Source: Serripes groenlandicus (Eukaryota > Mollusca > Bivalvia > Cardiida > Cardiidae). Taken from it: 64,000 nucleotides of DNA. The notes below the pieces were generated by a model. The model ran no database searches. It was not told the DNA's origin and saw only the letters and a program-made list of their open reading frames with translations. Location of the stretch: the NCBI GenBank assembly GCA_031761405.1, contig JASEVX010000011.1, forward strand, positions 25,531,238 through 25,595,237, read 5' to 3'. Numbering within the stretch: position 1 is the stretch's first letter; each line of letters begins with the position of its first letter. The position numbers were made by a program, and so were the translations under genes. Shown here one piece after another: positions 10,321 to 20,749 of this stretch.

Positions 10321-11210
10321 GATTATCTAGTCTATGCAATATTGCCCTGCGCATATACCAATCGACCTATCGGATCGCATACACTCGAGCCCAAATTGTT
10401 ACTCCCTGAACCAAGAAAAAAAAGGAGATAAACCGAAGTAGCTGTAATCTGTTTTGGGTTTTCCATGATTGGCCTAAATGACAAAGGACTATAAATATGT
10501 ACATTGTATTTTGTTGCAAACATTCAGCCGCATACGTACGCAGACTTGTTTTTGTTTGTGAAATTAGTACGGGCTTACGACTTTATTACAAGATTGTTTA
10601 CACATTTTTCGGTCTCAGATATCTTCAATATGCTTCTCTTGGTATTGTCTTATACAATTCCGATCAGCGAATGTTCAGAAGCCAAGACTGATATATTGAT
10701 ATTCGCCGAAGGCCATTTTATTCCCATAGAGAGAGTAAATTATATAGTTATGTGTGTTTGAAAAACCCCAAAGGAAGTCAAATACAAACTTTGCGTGCGT
10801 GTAAACTGGTAGAGGTATCGCTGGTTCTCGTGCTAGCTATCATAAATCATCAGTCATGTCGATATTCTCGAGATGGGCAGTCTAAATTCGTAAAGCTTTT
10901 AAAATAGATCTATTTCGACATAGATTCCATGGATACATCAACTGATTCACCTTCGTGTAGTAGTCATGTCTCAGACAAACTCAAATACAGAAAATACAGC
11001 AGACGTCATGGATATCGAGCAAATCAAGCCAAGTTTTCAACTTTGTATACAAATTAAATTTTCCAGTTATACATAAATCACATTTTCCTGCAAGTTGGCA
11101 TATTCCCTACAGCATAGCAACGATCGAAACAATGAATGTATTGCATGTGCTTTTACGATTCTTGCAGACATACATTCATTTTGATCTTTTTTGTCATTTT
11201 TCTTTTAACA
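10321..11210. other. Stretch with no recognised feature
   Basis: An 85-codon plus-strand frame (10504-10761) has no recognisable domain. No repeat shared within the window was found. Confidence 0.4.
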
Positions 11211-11386
11211 TGTTTGTGTTATAGATATGTCATTGTAACGTTGTTATACTTATAATAAGTTACATGTTTGTGTTATAGATATGTCATTGTGACGTTGTTA
11301 TACTTATAATAAGTTTGATTTATTGTGTTTGTGTTTTAGATATGTCATTGTGACGTTGTTATACTAATGATAAGTTTGATTTATTG
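11211..11386. repeat. Tandem repeat, three units of 54-61 bp
   Basis: TGTTTGTGTTATAGATATGT starts units at 11211 and 11265, and TGTTTGTGTTTTAGATATGT at 11326. Each is followed by CATTGTGACGTTGTTATACT (one A/G difference) and ATAAGTT. Confidence 0.92.
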
Positions 11387-11775
11387 GAACTTTACCGCCG
11401 TTCACAACAGTATTTCATTGACATCTCGGGGGACAGTTCACATTAAGCGTTTTCTCGACTTTCTTGCACTAGTATTCCACACAACATTCTTACTAGGCAA
11501 ATTGCAAGCTTCCATCATAGCTTGTTTAGCCCATCGGTTGAAGACGAATTACGCTAGTCATGATGACTTGTGTCAATCATCGGAAAGAATGAATCTCTGA
11601 GCGGGGATTTCAACCAACGGATCCCGGAGTGATAGTACATACAACATTCGTACCAGACGAATGGCTACTTTCCAACAGACTATTTAACCCATCTTTGGAA
11701 GACGAATCACGCTAGACTTTTGTCAATCATGAAATCATAAACGGCCGAGCGAGAGTTCTGACACACGGGTCCTGG
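11387..11775 (-). repeat. Two degenerate B-type SINE fragments
   Basis: Minus-strand B text appears twice: TATTCCACACAACATTCTTA, TTTAGCCCATCGGTTGAAGA and TGTCAATCATCGGAAAGAAT, then ACAACATTCGTACCAGACGA, TTTAACCCATCTTTGGAAGA and TTTTGTCAATCATGAAATCA. Each ends near GCCGAGCGAGAGTT-like head text, so this is a duplicated or doubly inserted diverged copy. Confidence 0.65.
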
Positions 11776-12158
11776 ATTTAAAGGACATTTAAAGGACAAG
11801 TAAAGGCCAAATGTCGTTTTGTCATGAGTACAATTCTTTGTGTTTCTGTACCACAATAGCTGATAACATGAACCACTTGAGTCCAAAATCTCCAAACTCC
11901 GTATCGACATTCACATTCTTATTTTAATGTACAGTTTATAATCAAATATGGTTTCCAAGAAGACGAACTTGATAAGATCTAAATCATACCAGGAAATGGT
12001 CTAATCAGTATATCAGATAACCAAAACTAATTGCTGGGAATGCCCATGATTGAAACGCTAATTAGTATTCACGTTATAGATACATGCACTATTACAATTA
12101 AACATCGTTATATAGCATCGATGTTGTTGATACAGATATACATTGTATAAACAGCATA

Positions 12159-12421
12159 TGAGCCCTCCCGCGAGAAAAACCAACATTATGTCCTCTGCGT
12201 AATGAATCGACCTAGATCAGTCTGCGCAGTGCGCGCAGACTGATCCGGACCGACAAATTCCGTCACAGGGGGATAGAGGTATAGAGTAATGATTCCTGAA
12301 ACAAAAAAACACAGCAGGCGAAAAGTGTCTATCCGGGTAAGCCTGCCCGGTATGCTTTAATTGTTTTGGGTCGATACTTTACGCTGAGTCCACAATGTTG
12401 TTTTACTCGCGGAACGGCTCA
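12159..12421 (+). mobile_element. Family E element, complete
   Basis: Starts TGAGCCCTCCCGCGAG, ends CTCGCGGAACGGCTCA, and is flanked by TA on both sides. An inner inverted repeat, CAGTCTGCGCAGTGCGCGCA, is followed by GACTGATC. The unique core AGGTATAGAGTAATGATTCC with TGAAACA is diagnostic of the family. It has no coding capacity. TA flanks and terminal inverted repeats are compatible with a Tc1/mariner-like MITE, but the class is an inference. Confidence 0.88.
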
Positions 12422-12464
12422 TATATTGTATGTATCAATAAGCGGTGCCCTGAGGAAACCAACC

Positions 12465-12676
12465 TTAATTCTTTCAGCGCCAGTGGCAACATTGAGCCTT
12501 TTGCAAACAATACAGATTCAAGTGAGTCAGCTCGCCTTGAGCTGTCTCACCTGAAATTAGCATTGTTTGGCTTTAAGTTATAAAATATTCTAAAGCTCCT
12601 ATAACATGAAAAGAGAGTCGTCTGATTTTGGACATGGAAGGGTCTACTTCAAACAATTCGGTGCTGAAAGAGTTAA
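12465..12676 (+). mobile_element. Family O element, complete, TTAA-flanked
   Basis: Left end TTAATTCTTTCAGCGCCAGT, right end GGTGCTGAAAGAGTTAA, both bounded by TTAA. The centre carries ACAGATTCAAGTGAGTCAGC, TCGCCTTGAGCTG and TCTCACCTGAA, a hairpin. No coding capacity. TTAA target and terminal inverted repeats fit a piggyBac-like MITE. It lies 43 bp right of the E element. Confidence 0.88.
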
Positions 12677-12875
12677 GGCATTTCCGACCAATGTAGATCA
12701 ACATCAGCAAGTGTTCAAGGTCTGTCTACTGACAAATTCCTTGGGAGATATTCAGACATTCGATACTTTCTGATTGTTAATTTATTATAGTGCATTGCAA
12801 ACCAGGAAGGAATCTTTCTGAAAAGAAGCCAGTCACCAGTGTTTCATTGTAGTGATTAAGTTTACACTAAATATT

Positions 12876-13694
12876 ATGGAAGCCCTGGAGGGACTTCTTA
12901 CTTCAATACTTCTAACTTCCATACTTCTAACTTCATTACTTCTAACTTCCAAACTTCCAACTGCATTACTTCTAACTTCATCACTTCTAACTTCTAACTT
13001 CATTACTTCTAACTACATTCACTTCTAACTTCTAACTTCATTACTTCTAACTTCCAACTTCATCACTTCTATCTTCTAACTTCATTACTTCTAACTACAT
13101 TCACTTCTAACTTCTAACTTCATTACTTCTAACTTCTAACTTCCTCACTTCTAACTTTTAACTTCATTACTTCTAACTACATTCACTTCTAACTTCTAAC
13201 TTCATTACTTCTAACTTCCAACTTCATTACTTTCAACTTCCTTACTTCTAACTTCATTACTTCTAACTTCATCACTTCTAACTTCTAACTTCATTACTTC
13301 TAACTTCATTACTTCTAACTTCCAATTTCCTTACTTCTAACTAGTAATGAAGTTAGAAGTTAGAAGTTTGGAAGTTAGAAGTAATGAAGTTAGAAGTATG
13401 GAAGTTAGAAGTATTGAAGTTAGAAGTAATGAAGTTAGAAGTGAATGTAGTTAGAAGTGAATGTAGTTAGAAGTAATGACGTTAGAAGTGATGAAGTTAG
13501 AAGTAATGAAGTTATAAGTAATGAAGTTGGAAGTTAGAAGTAATGAAGTTAGAAGTGAATGTAGTTAGAAGTAATGAAGTTAGAAGTAATGAAGTTAGAA
13601 GTAATGAAGTTAGAAGTTTGGAAGTTAGAAGTAATGAAGTTAGAAGTATGGAAGTTAGAAGTATTGAAGTAAGAAGTCCCTCCAGGGCTTCCAT
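12876..13694. repeat. Giant inverted repeat built of a 15-bp minisatellite
   Basis: The left arm (12876-13342) is a run of ACTTCTAACTTCATT-type units; the right arm (13343-13694) is the inverse, GAAGTTAGAAGTAATGAA. The outer 30 bp are unique and also inverted: ATGGAAGCCCTGGAGGGACT at the left, AGTCCCTCCAGGGCTTCCAT at the right. The arms differ in length (about 467 and 352 bp), consistent with slippage. The layout resembles foldback elements, whose long terminal inverted repeats contain tandem sub-repeats. Open frames rich in LLTS or EVRS repeats are by-products of the unit. Confidence 0.95.
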
Positions 13695-13861
13695 AAAATA
13701 TGGATCAGCCGCCCGTCTACGAGCCTAAAATCAACACCTCTGAAAACAGTTTCTGTGCTTTAGACTTTAGAAATAAGACGTGGTCAAGTTATAAAATAAG
13801 TTAATTTGCTTTGGACCAATCAGATACTTGAGCACACAGTTTGATAACAGAGTAAACGTTT

Positions 13862-14195
13862 AAAGGGGTTGAACTCCAGAATAAAGATAGTTTAATCAAA
13901 GTTTTAAAACTGCTAAAAAATTGTCTTGAAATAATTGAATCATAATTCTGAGATTATTAGAGAAATAATTTCACTTTCCAGTTCAATAGACATATAAATA
14001 TTGGTCGTTGATGCTTCATTATACCCAGTAAGCCAAGTTGTGTACATTGTCATGACTTTCAATTGAATGTTTTTCAACATTTATTGAACAAAATCTTTTG
14101 AACTATTGATTACATACTTTGTTGCCACAATTATTAATATTTGAAGAAGTTATAACATTTCAAAAGTTTGATATCCATCCGGAGTTCAGCACCTT
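13862..14195 (+). mobile_element. Family M element
   Basis: Left end AAAGGGGTTGAACTCCAGA, right end GGAGTTCAGCACCTT, an imperfect terminal inverted repeat. Internal text TGCTTCATTATACCCAGTAA, GACTTTCAATTGAATG and CAACATTT is shared with the copies at 18.85 and 54.6 kb. No coding capacity. Transposon class unknown. Confidence 0.8.
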
Positions 14196-14205
14196 CAAAG
14201 TGTTG

Positions 14206-14433
14206 GAGCCTGGATAAAAAGGTATCAATATCTAGATATTGTGGGTTGTTTTCAGAATTATACCTGACGGATCCTTTATACAGATTACTTCTGAGACATA
14301 TGTTGTGCCCTTCTTCTTTAAAGAATGTGAGCTGTACCCGAAGATTTTCAATTTTGGTATCAATAGTATTCGTCAGAACTTCTTTACATAAATCAAATTG
14401 CTTTACGAAGATCTTTTGAAAGTTGACGACCAT
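14206..14433 (-). other. Unsupported open frame, possible relic exon
   Basis: A minus-strand frame of about 75 codons beginning at an ATG at 14433 has protein-like composition (for example IENLRVQLTFFKEEGHNI and NPQYLDIDTFLSRLQHFEG). It runs without a stop into the M element. An AAG/GTGCTG junction at the M boundary could mimic a splice donor. I do not recognise the protein. Chance, a retroelement relic and a real exon are all possible. Confidence 0.2.
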
Positions 14434-15205
14434 TACGCTATCATATTAGAGGTTAAGGGTTCAAATCTAATTTACACACACATGGTAGGGGAATCCGGAC
14501 GGATTTGAATCAGACCTAATTTATCTCAAAACTCCGGGTGTTCAATTATAGACTGTTTATTGAAGCCTCCCGAGGAAAAAAATCGCAAAGGTTTTCAGCG
14601 TTTTTTAGCGTATCTGTACGTATATGTTTCCTGTCACACAAAGGCCGTCCGTCGGGGTATTGCAACTAGTGTTGATTTGACGGTTTGAAAATAATTTGCA
14701 CTACTCACCATTTACGGCAAACACTCTTGCAGCAAATAGAAACTCCTGATGGTGAAAAGGCGAACTGTTTGATTAGATATACCATGTAAGTCGTAAGACT
14801 TTGAATCTTTTAATAATATATTTCTCTCCTTAGCGTTCACGTTTGTGTGGTTGAAAGCGGCGAAAAAAACCCACAAAACAAATAAACCAACTAGTAAGTC
14901 GTTGTCAGCTTTATAATACATGACTCCGAAAGTCGATTTTCGTGTGGCGTATCCAATTCGTACATAGGGAAGATGGGTGACATGGGATTACATTGCACTC
15001 ATACATTCATTACGGGGTTTTGTATGACAAAATACCGGGGCTTTAAATTTTCACTTAAGTAGACAAAGCCCCAGGGAGACCTTTTCAGGAGATTATCGGT
15101 GTGTATGCAATCGTTTGTGAGAGAAGTAAAGAACATGTTTTGAAAATACCGTTCGGATGAGCGAACACATGTCCGATATAGAGCCATGCTACACGAAAAC
15201 CGACC
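14434..15205. other. Stretch with no firm feature
   Basis: GGTTAAGGGTTCAAATC near 14453 looks like an isolated tRNA B box, possibly from a decayed SINE. Nothing else recognised. Confidence 0.4.
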
Positions 15206-15418
15206 TTTCCTCTTTCAGCACCAAGTAGTTTAATTAGACAATTCTATGTTTAAAATCGGACGCCTCCATGTTTCAAGTAATAAAAGTTTTGTTAAATTTT
15301 GATAACTAAAAGGCAAATAATGCAAGGTTCAGGTAAGACGAGCACGTTACGAGCTCTGAATCTGAATCTGTATTGTTTGCGAAATTCGCAATTTTGCCAT
15401 TGGCGCTGCAAGATTTAA
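15206..15418 (-). mobile_element. Family O element, diverged
   Basis: CTCTTTCAGCACCAAGTAG at the left and TTGGCGCTGCAAGATTTAA at the right are O termini. The interior has ATCGGACGCC, AACTAAAAGGCAAATAATGC, GTTACGAGCTCTGAATCTG and TGTATTGTTTGCGAAA in minus orientation. The right TTAA is preserved; the left is not. Confidence 0.75.
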
Positions 15419-15483
15419 TTGAAACATTTGTTAAACTTTTGACTAGGTACTGTAGCGTATAATGAAGGCGACAGTAGTGCAGT

Positions 15484-15650
15484 GGAAGCCAGTGGTGCAG
15501 TTGTAGAGCGGCGCCATATCGTTCCGAAGGTTCCGGGTTTGAATCCCGTAATAAGTACACACGAGTACTGGTTAAGTCCCCAGGTAGCATACATCGAGCG
15601 TGATTAATATAAGCTGAAAGCTTGTTTCGTATAGATGTAAAATAAATATG
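15484..15650 (+). mobile_element. C-type SINE, internally deleted
   Basis: Plus-strand head CCAGTGGTGCAGTTGTAGAG with B box GGTTCCGGGTTTGAATCCCG, body CGAGTACTGGTTAAGTCCCC and ATACATCGAGCGTGATTAAT, tail ATAGATGTAAAATAAAT. Compared with 37494-37706 it lacks the GGGTTCTGCCTTTGG segment. Confidence 0.82.
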
Positions 15651-15696
15651 TCTAAAAAGGGCAACACAGAATATTTGTGGAAAGTAAATTCACTGT

Positions 15697-15928
15697 TTAA
15701 CCCTTTTCCCTCATACGACAATTCTTCAGCAGACGATTTTGAACAAATTTTGTCAACAAATAGAAAATCTCTATAATTGAATGGATAACCTATGACTAAA
15801 AGTGGAAAATAAATTGTCAAAAAGGAGAAATTGCTCCTTTTGAGCAACTTCTTCTTTTGTCACTATGTTTTCAAAAAGCCGTCTGCTGTAGAGGCGTCAG
15901 AAAACGTCTATATGAGGGAAAGGGTTAA
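15697..15928. mobile_element. Family F MITE, complete
   Basis: TTAA-bounded with termini TTAACCCTTTTCCCTCATAC and ATGAGGGAAAGGGTTAA. The centre GGAGAAATTGCTCCTTTTGA with GCAACTTCTTC forms a hairpin. It shares the segment TCTCTATAATTGAATGGATA with the copies at 36.7, 54.6 and 61.8 kb, marking a subfamily. Confidence 0.92.
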
Positions 15929-16478
15929 CACTTGATATCATTGACACTCTTTAATCATCTGTTTTTATTTAATTTTTTATCAAGACCAAGTGGTGGAACA
16001 TTTGATAATTTGATGACTAAAAGAGTTATAATGATACAAAGTGTTTTACTGACTTTCTGGAAGGCGGATTCAATGTTAAGGTTTTTTTTGTGTAACATGC
16101 AAACGGAAATGAAAAACTGTAACTCAGTCTGATTATATCCGTACGATGGAATAAGACGTAACAATAAGACGTAACAATGGACAAATTACTAGACTCAGTA
16201 GATCAACAGACGGAAAGCATTTTTTACTTTTCACAGAGACGTAAATCTTCATGCTAAAGTCATTACTTTTCCCAATTACTCATCTTTTATAGAGACATCA
16301 TTACTGAACTGAGTGCAATTAAAAATGGATTAAATGCGTGTAGACATTTTTTTTTTATATCGCGTATACATACGTTAACGTCAATAATTTAGAATATTCT
16401 TGATTTTATTCTGTTTTACTTTGTTTTCACTTCAATTGTTACTGTAGATTTATATGTATCATTTTCTATGTATCATAT
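15929..16478. other. Stretch with no recognised feature
   Basis: No repeat, RNA gene or supported coding frame recognised. Confidence 0.45.
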
Positions 16479-16709
16479 AGAGGCCGGGTGGCGTCAAACG
16501 TTTGTAACTAAAATTGGTATTTTTTTACCAAGGTTAATCACCTCACCATGAAGTCTTTATAATCATTAAATCATTTTTCTTGGTAAACAATGGAAATAAA
16601 GGTGCCATGGCACCTACATTTGCATTGTTTACAAAAGGGTCAAAATTGCCCCTAAACCAGGGTTTTCAAAATAGGTTTTTAGTTACAACCGTTTCACGCC
16701 AAGCCCTCG
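16479..16709 (-). mobile_element. Family A element with diverged left end
   Basis: The right terminus ACGCCAAGCCCTCG is intact. The left is mutated (AGAGGCCGGGTGGCGTCAAA). ATAT flanks both sides. The central palindrome is shortened to GGTGCCATGGCACC by loss of the inner GCTC...GAGC arms. Confidence 0.85.
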
Positions 16710-17079
16710 ATATGTTAATCTCAAAAGAGTTGAGGTGATGAATATTGATCCTTAACTTTCAAGACGTATCGTCTAACAGACATATTTTGACTTCTAGCAG
16801 CAGAGTTCAGCAAACTGCATGAAAACGAGCAGTTTCATCTTTTTCCAATTATGTTTTCAATTTGTTTACATGCACCAATTTTGTTCGAAAGATATTTCCA
16901 ATGTCGAAACTTCTAGATAATAAACTGGAATGTTATGTTATAGCGCCATAGATAATACACAATGGTAATCCTTAAGTTTAATTATATAGTGTACGTATGA
17001 CAGTGATGTTATGTTCTTATTGTGTAAGCTTGTAGATCTCAGCACGTTAATCAATAATACATTTAACAAAAATTGTACT
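16710..17079. other. Stretch with weak F-like traces
   Basis: CTAGCAGCAGAG and ATTATGTTTTCAATTTG around 16795-16870 recall family F but are not alignable by eye. No gene recognised. Confidence 0.35.
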
Positions 17080-17315
17080 CTAGCCCTTTCCCACATATAA
17101 TACATTTGCAGCAGACGACATTGAAACACTGTTGCAAACAATATTGTGAAAATCTCTTCAAGTAACCAGACAATTATTGTATACAGTTGAAAATATTAAG
17201 GCAAAAAAAAAAAGAAAATTGCTCAATATGAGCATTTTCTCATTTTGTCACAATATTTTCAAAAGATGTCTGCTGCAAATGCGTAAATATGCATCAATAT
17301 GTTGGAAAGGGTTAA
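17080..17315. mobile_element. Family F MITE
   Basis: Starts TTAGCCC-like CTAGCCCTTTCCCACATATA and ends TTGGAAAGGGTTAA. Contains GCAGCAGACGACATTGAAAC, the hairpin AAATTGCTCAATATGAGCAT and TGTCTGCTGCAAATGCGTAA. Confidence 0.85.
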
Positions 17316-17427
17316 TTGAACAACGACGCACAATCAGACCTGCAGAGTTTTTCAGTTGTTTACCGATCTAGATAAGGCTACACGCTTATAGCTACAACAA
17401 GCCTCGGTTTCAAATATGTTTAGAAGC

Positions 17428-17680
17428 TGATTGATTGATTGATCGGAGTTAAACATCGTTTCAACATCATTTTCATAACACGGCGACCAGTTCACATTCC
17501 CATGTGTTTCTTGGCTTTCCTTTCTCACACCAGTTTTCAATAAACATCCTAGTCTTTTCAAGCAACTGGCTGCTTTTTATTATTGTCGCAGTCAATCGTC
17601 GGAGAGAATGCTTGTCGAGCTGGGCTTCGAACTCACAACTCCTGGAACGACAGCGTGAATGAGGAACCGAGACTACACAG
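17428..17680 (-). mobile_element. B-type SINE, diverged
   Basis: Minus-strand tail TGATTGATTGATTGATCGG at the left, body CACGGCGACCAGTTCACATT and GTCAATCGTCGGAGAGAATG, head GGGCTTCGAACTCACAACTC near 17622-17641. The central part (AGACTTAGCCCATTGG) is deleted. Confidence 0.75.
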
Positions 17681-17714
17681 TTTGCAAGTAACAGGATACT
17701 TATACCAATGTACA

Positions 17715-17937
17715 TTAACCCTATCAGCGCTGAATTGTTTAAAGTAGACTCTTCCATGTTCAAACTCGGACGACTCTGTTTTCACGTTATAGGATTTTTG
17801 GAATATTTTTATAACTCACAACCAAACAATGCAGATTTCAAGTGAGACAGCTCGTTATGAGCTGACTCACCTGAATCTGTATTGTTTGCAAAAACCTCAA
17901 TATTGCCTCTGGCGCTGAAAGAGTCAACCCTTTCCAA
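17715..17937 (+). mobile_element. Family O element abutting an F element
   Basis: Left TTAACCCTATCAGCGCTGAA, right CTGGCGCTGAAAGAGTCAA. The central hairpin is GTGAGACAGCTCGTTATGAG followed by CTGACTCACCTGAA. Its right TTAA (now TCAA, 17934-17937) is also the left TTAA of the next F element. Confidence 0.85.
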
Positions 17938-18083
17938 ATTACAACCAACCCATCATAAGCAGACGACTCTGAGTTGAGAACATTGTGGTCAAATGCGAAA
18001 TTGCCCATTTGTCAAACAATGTTTTTTAAAGTGTTTTGCTTCAGATGCGTCAAAATGCGCCTGCGTGTAGTTAAAACAAATTT
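17934..18083. mobile_element. Family F MITE, short copy
   Basis: TCAACCCTTTCCAAATTACA, GCAGACGACTCTGAGTTGAG, ACATTGTGGTCAAATGCGAA and CTTCAGATGCGTCAAAATGC follow F order. The right terminus is degenerate (GTAGTTAAAA). It shares its left target site with the preceding O element. Confidence 0.75.
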
Positions 18084-18610
18084 CCACACGACGGTGCTTT
18101 ACGAGCCTCCTCCGTCATAAACTAGGTCATATGGTTTGAACGGTTACACATAGACACAAATGTGTGTGTTTGTCAAAATAGAGATGAAACTTAGAAGAAG
18201 AAATGCTAAACTTCATTTCATTAATTCGAAAAGGGCGTTATGACACCAAGGGAGAAGGCGTGTTTACACATGTTTGGCAGGTATTTTCCGAGAACTATTT
18301 GTTACAAAGATCATTGAAATGGTATAGTCTCTTGTGTGAGATAGAAACGGTTTATGTTTAGAATTAATGGAAATACTTATCGATTAAGTAACAAAACCAC
18401 ATGTGGTACAAAGTTTTTTTTAATGTTTAATCTGTAAGTATCATAAACTTTGCCTGTTTACTTGATGTTCATGTCGTGTTTGTTTTTATATTTGAATTCA
18501 TAAACACGTCTAGGTTTTCTTGTGCGTATCACCTTGAGATTAGAACTGATTAACCAGATTAACATTAATTTTTCACAAAACCTTAATTTATAAACACTAT
18601 ACGTATATTT
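18084..18610. other. Stretch with no recognised feature
   Basis: AT-rich with no supported coding frame or repeat. Confidence 0.45.
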
Positions 18611-18795
18611 AAACCCTTTCCCACATGAAGACGAACTTTAACACATCTGCAGTAGACAACAATTAAACACTTTTAGCAAAGTAATACAATTGCACTTTTC
18701 GTCATAACATTTTCAACTCTATTCATTTTGTTTTCCTTTAAAGAGAGTTTCCATACGTGTGGAATGCTGCAGATTTGTTGTATAACAGACTGGAT
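18611..18795. mobile_element. Family F MITE, diverged
   Basis: TAAACCCTTTCCCACATGAA, ACACATCTGCAGTAGACAAC, TCAACTCTATTCATTTTG and GCTGCAGATTTGTTGTATAA. The right terminus is eroded and the hairpin centre partly lost. Confidence 0.7.
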
Positions 18796-18846
18796 CAAAT
18801 ACAACTGAGAGCAGATTAAGCGTTACATGAATATAATTTCTACTAT

Positions 18847-19126
18847 AAAGGTGCTGAACTCCAGAAAACAGATGTTATAGTCAAAATTTTAAAACTGTTC
18901 AAAAGTAGTCTTGAATTAATATTAGAATCATAATCTAAATCTAAATATTGATCGTTTATGCTTCATTTTTACTGGGTAGTCATACACAGTAAGCCAAATT
19001 TTGTACATTTCCATGACTTTCAATTGAATGGTTTTCAACATTAATTAATTTGTTTTCACTGTTAGGAATATTTGCTAAACTTTCAACATTTCAAAATGTT
19101 GATCTCAATCTGGAATTCAGCACCTT
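18847..19126 (+). mobile_element. Family M element, complete
   Basis: AAAGGTGCTGAACTCCAGAA at the left and TCTGGAATTCAGCACCTT at the right give a clear terminal inverted repeat of about 18 bp. The interior contains CAAAATTTTAAAACTG, TTATGCTTCATTTTTACTGG and CATGACTTTCAATTGAATGG. This is the best reference copy of the family in the window. Confidence 0.88.
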
Positions 19127-19606
19127 CACGATAAGAGCACGAATAACCTCTCCTAGACGAAGAACAAGAAATGTTTTCTCGAATACAAATGAAGGTTGTA
19201 AGACTGTTAAAAACGTGCTCCATAGTCGATATAAAGTGCATACGTTTAAGGTTAACTTTGATTAGAGAAAGTAACATACAATGCATAAGATAAGAAAGTG
19301 CAGAAACCATTGTATCGTATCAAACAACAATTACTTGTATTAGAAGGATGCCACCGGCCTACATAAGAAGCTCGTTATTCATTACAACTCAAGTGTACGT
19401 TGAGAAAAATGGTGGTTTTCAGAAGGATATCTATGCACTTCTATTTTATAGAACTAATCCTGAAGCTAATACCAGGTGTTAGAAGCTATAATCATCATAG
19501 AGTTGGTAATTAATTAACGATTTTATATCCCTAATACAGATGTTAATACTGGGGTTTCACCTCTATCTATTGTCAGTTGTTTCGTGTACAAACATATATC
19601 GTGTTT
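19127..19606. other. Stretch with no recognised feature
   Basis: No gene, RNA or shared repeat recognised. Confidence 0.45.
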
Positions 19607-19874
19607 CGGATTGATTGATTGGTATTTTATGCGGTTTTCAACATTTTTTTCAGTTATATTTAATACCGCGTTTCCTGGGTAAGTTACCAGTAACACTGGT
19701 CCATTTATCCCGACACCAGCCAGTCAGTCGTAATGCTATAACAGCAACATTGAGTGCAAAGAAGCGCAGCCATTACAACTGTTTATAAAGTCATTGTTCT
19801 GACCCGGTCGTGGATCGAACCCGCGACCTCCCGCATCAAAGGCGTACGCTGTACCACTGCACCACCGACGCGGT
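19607..19874 (-). mobile_element. V-type SINE, reference copy
   Basis: Minus-strand element. The head (19790-19874) reads TGGTGCAGTGGTACAGCGTA then GGTCGCGGGTTCGATCCACG, matching tRNA A- and B-box spacing. The body has the conserved domain GGTAAGTTACCAGTAACACT (plus-strand view), GGTCCATTTATCCCGACACC and AGCCAGTCAGTCGTAATGCT. The tail is AATCAATCAATC. Expected to be Pol III transcribed and LINE mobilised, from SINE biology. Confidence 0.88.
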
Positions 19875-20159
19875 ACCATTTTGTCGGAGAGCGAGCAGCC
19901 AGCCGAAACTTAAGTATGACACTGTCATTGTCGTCACTATTATATAAAGAAAAAGTTAGTTAACCTAGGTACATTTTTATACCTTGCCAACTGTAAAGAA
20001 AATAACCAAAATACTTCTTAATAATTACTTTATTATGTAAATATGTTGATCCTCCTGTACACGATAATCATAAGATTTACCCAAATTGTATGGTTATCTA
20101 TTGCCGTGAGGTTTGTATATTTTCATATTTTCTTCATGTGTATGTCTTATTATCTTTAG

Positions 20160-20260
20160 TTCCTCAACATGTATATGTATAGATGTATTATGTTAGTGGA
20201 AACGAACATATGTGTATATTCCAATAAACGATTTTGAACTTGAACTTGTTATATGATGAT
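20160..20260 (+). repeat. LINE-like 3' tail
   Basis: CCAATAAACGATTTTGAACT followed by TGAACTTG is an AATAAA signal with a short tandem terminal motif, typical of 3' ends of CR1/L2-like non-LTR retrotransposons. No coding remnant is visible upstream, so this would be a strongly 5'-truncated insertion. Confidence 0.4.
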
Positions 20261-20289
20261 ATATGATCCATTGTTGTCTCATGTATTGT

Positions 20290-20523
20290 TTAACCCTTTC
20301 CGTCATACTTATTATACGCAACAAACGATTTTGAAAAGACATAGAGGATGAAACAGTGAATAAATCATATTACAATTATTGAACAGACTTGCAAACATTA
20401 TAGCAAAAGGAGAAATTGCTCATTATGAGCAATATGTCATTTGTCTACAATGTAGCCGAAAACAGTCGTTTTCTGCGGTATACATGTATACGTCGCTATG
20501 CTCTTGCAAGTTTGAAAGGGTTG
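20290..20523. mobile_element. Family F MITE
   Basis: TTAACCCTTTCCGTCATAC at the left and TTTGAAAGGGTTG at the right. The central hairpin is AGAAATTGCTCATTATGAGC. Left CGCAACAAACGATTTTGAAA and right CAGTCGTTTTCTGCGG arms are diverged. Confidence 0.82.
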
Positions 20524-20749
20524 TTACTTGATTAATGGTTTCACACTAATCCCGCTGTAGTCTGTGACAATTGTCACAACCAGTGTTCTTTTTAATAACG
20601 TGCCTCCGTATTTATGGATTAATCTTTGCTTCCTATCGATAAATAAGTGGAGACAAAATAGAAACCGTGATTAGAGTGTACGATTTAGACTGTACGATTT
20701 AGCAGGACGAGTTAGAACTATGGAGTTCACAAATACAGTTTAAATTCTT

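Noticed and set aside
12876..13694. A CRISPR-like array
   Set aside because: Units are 15 bp and contiguous, with no unique spacers, the array inverts in the middle, and the sequence is eukaryotic in character.
13512..13728. Open frames with LLTS or EVRS repeats
   Set aside because: They are translations of the 15-bp minisatellite, whose length is a multiple of three, so all units stay in frame.
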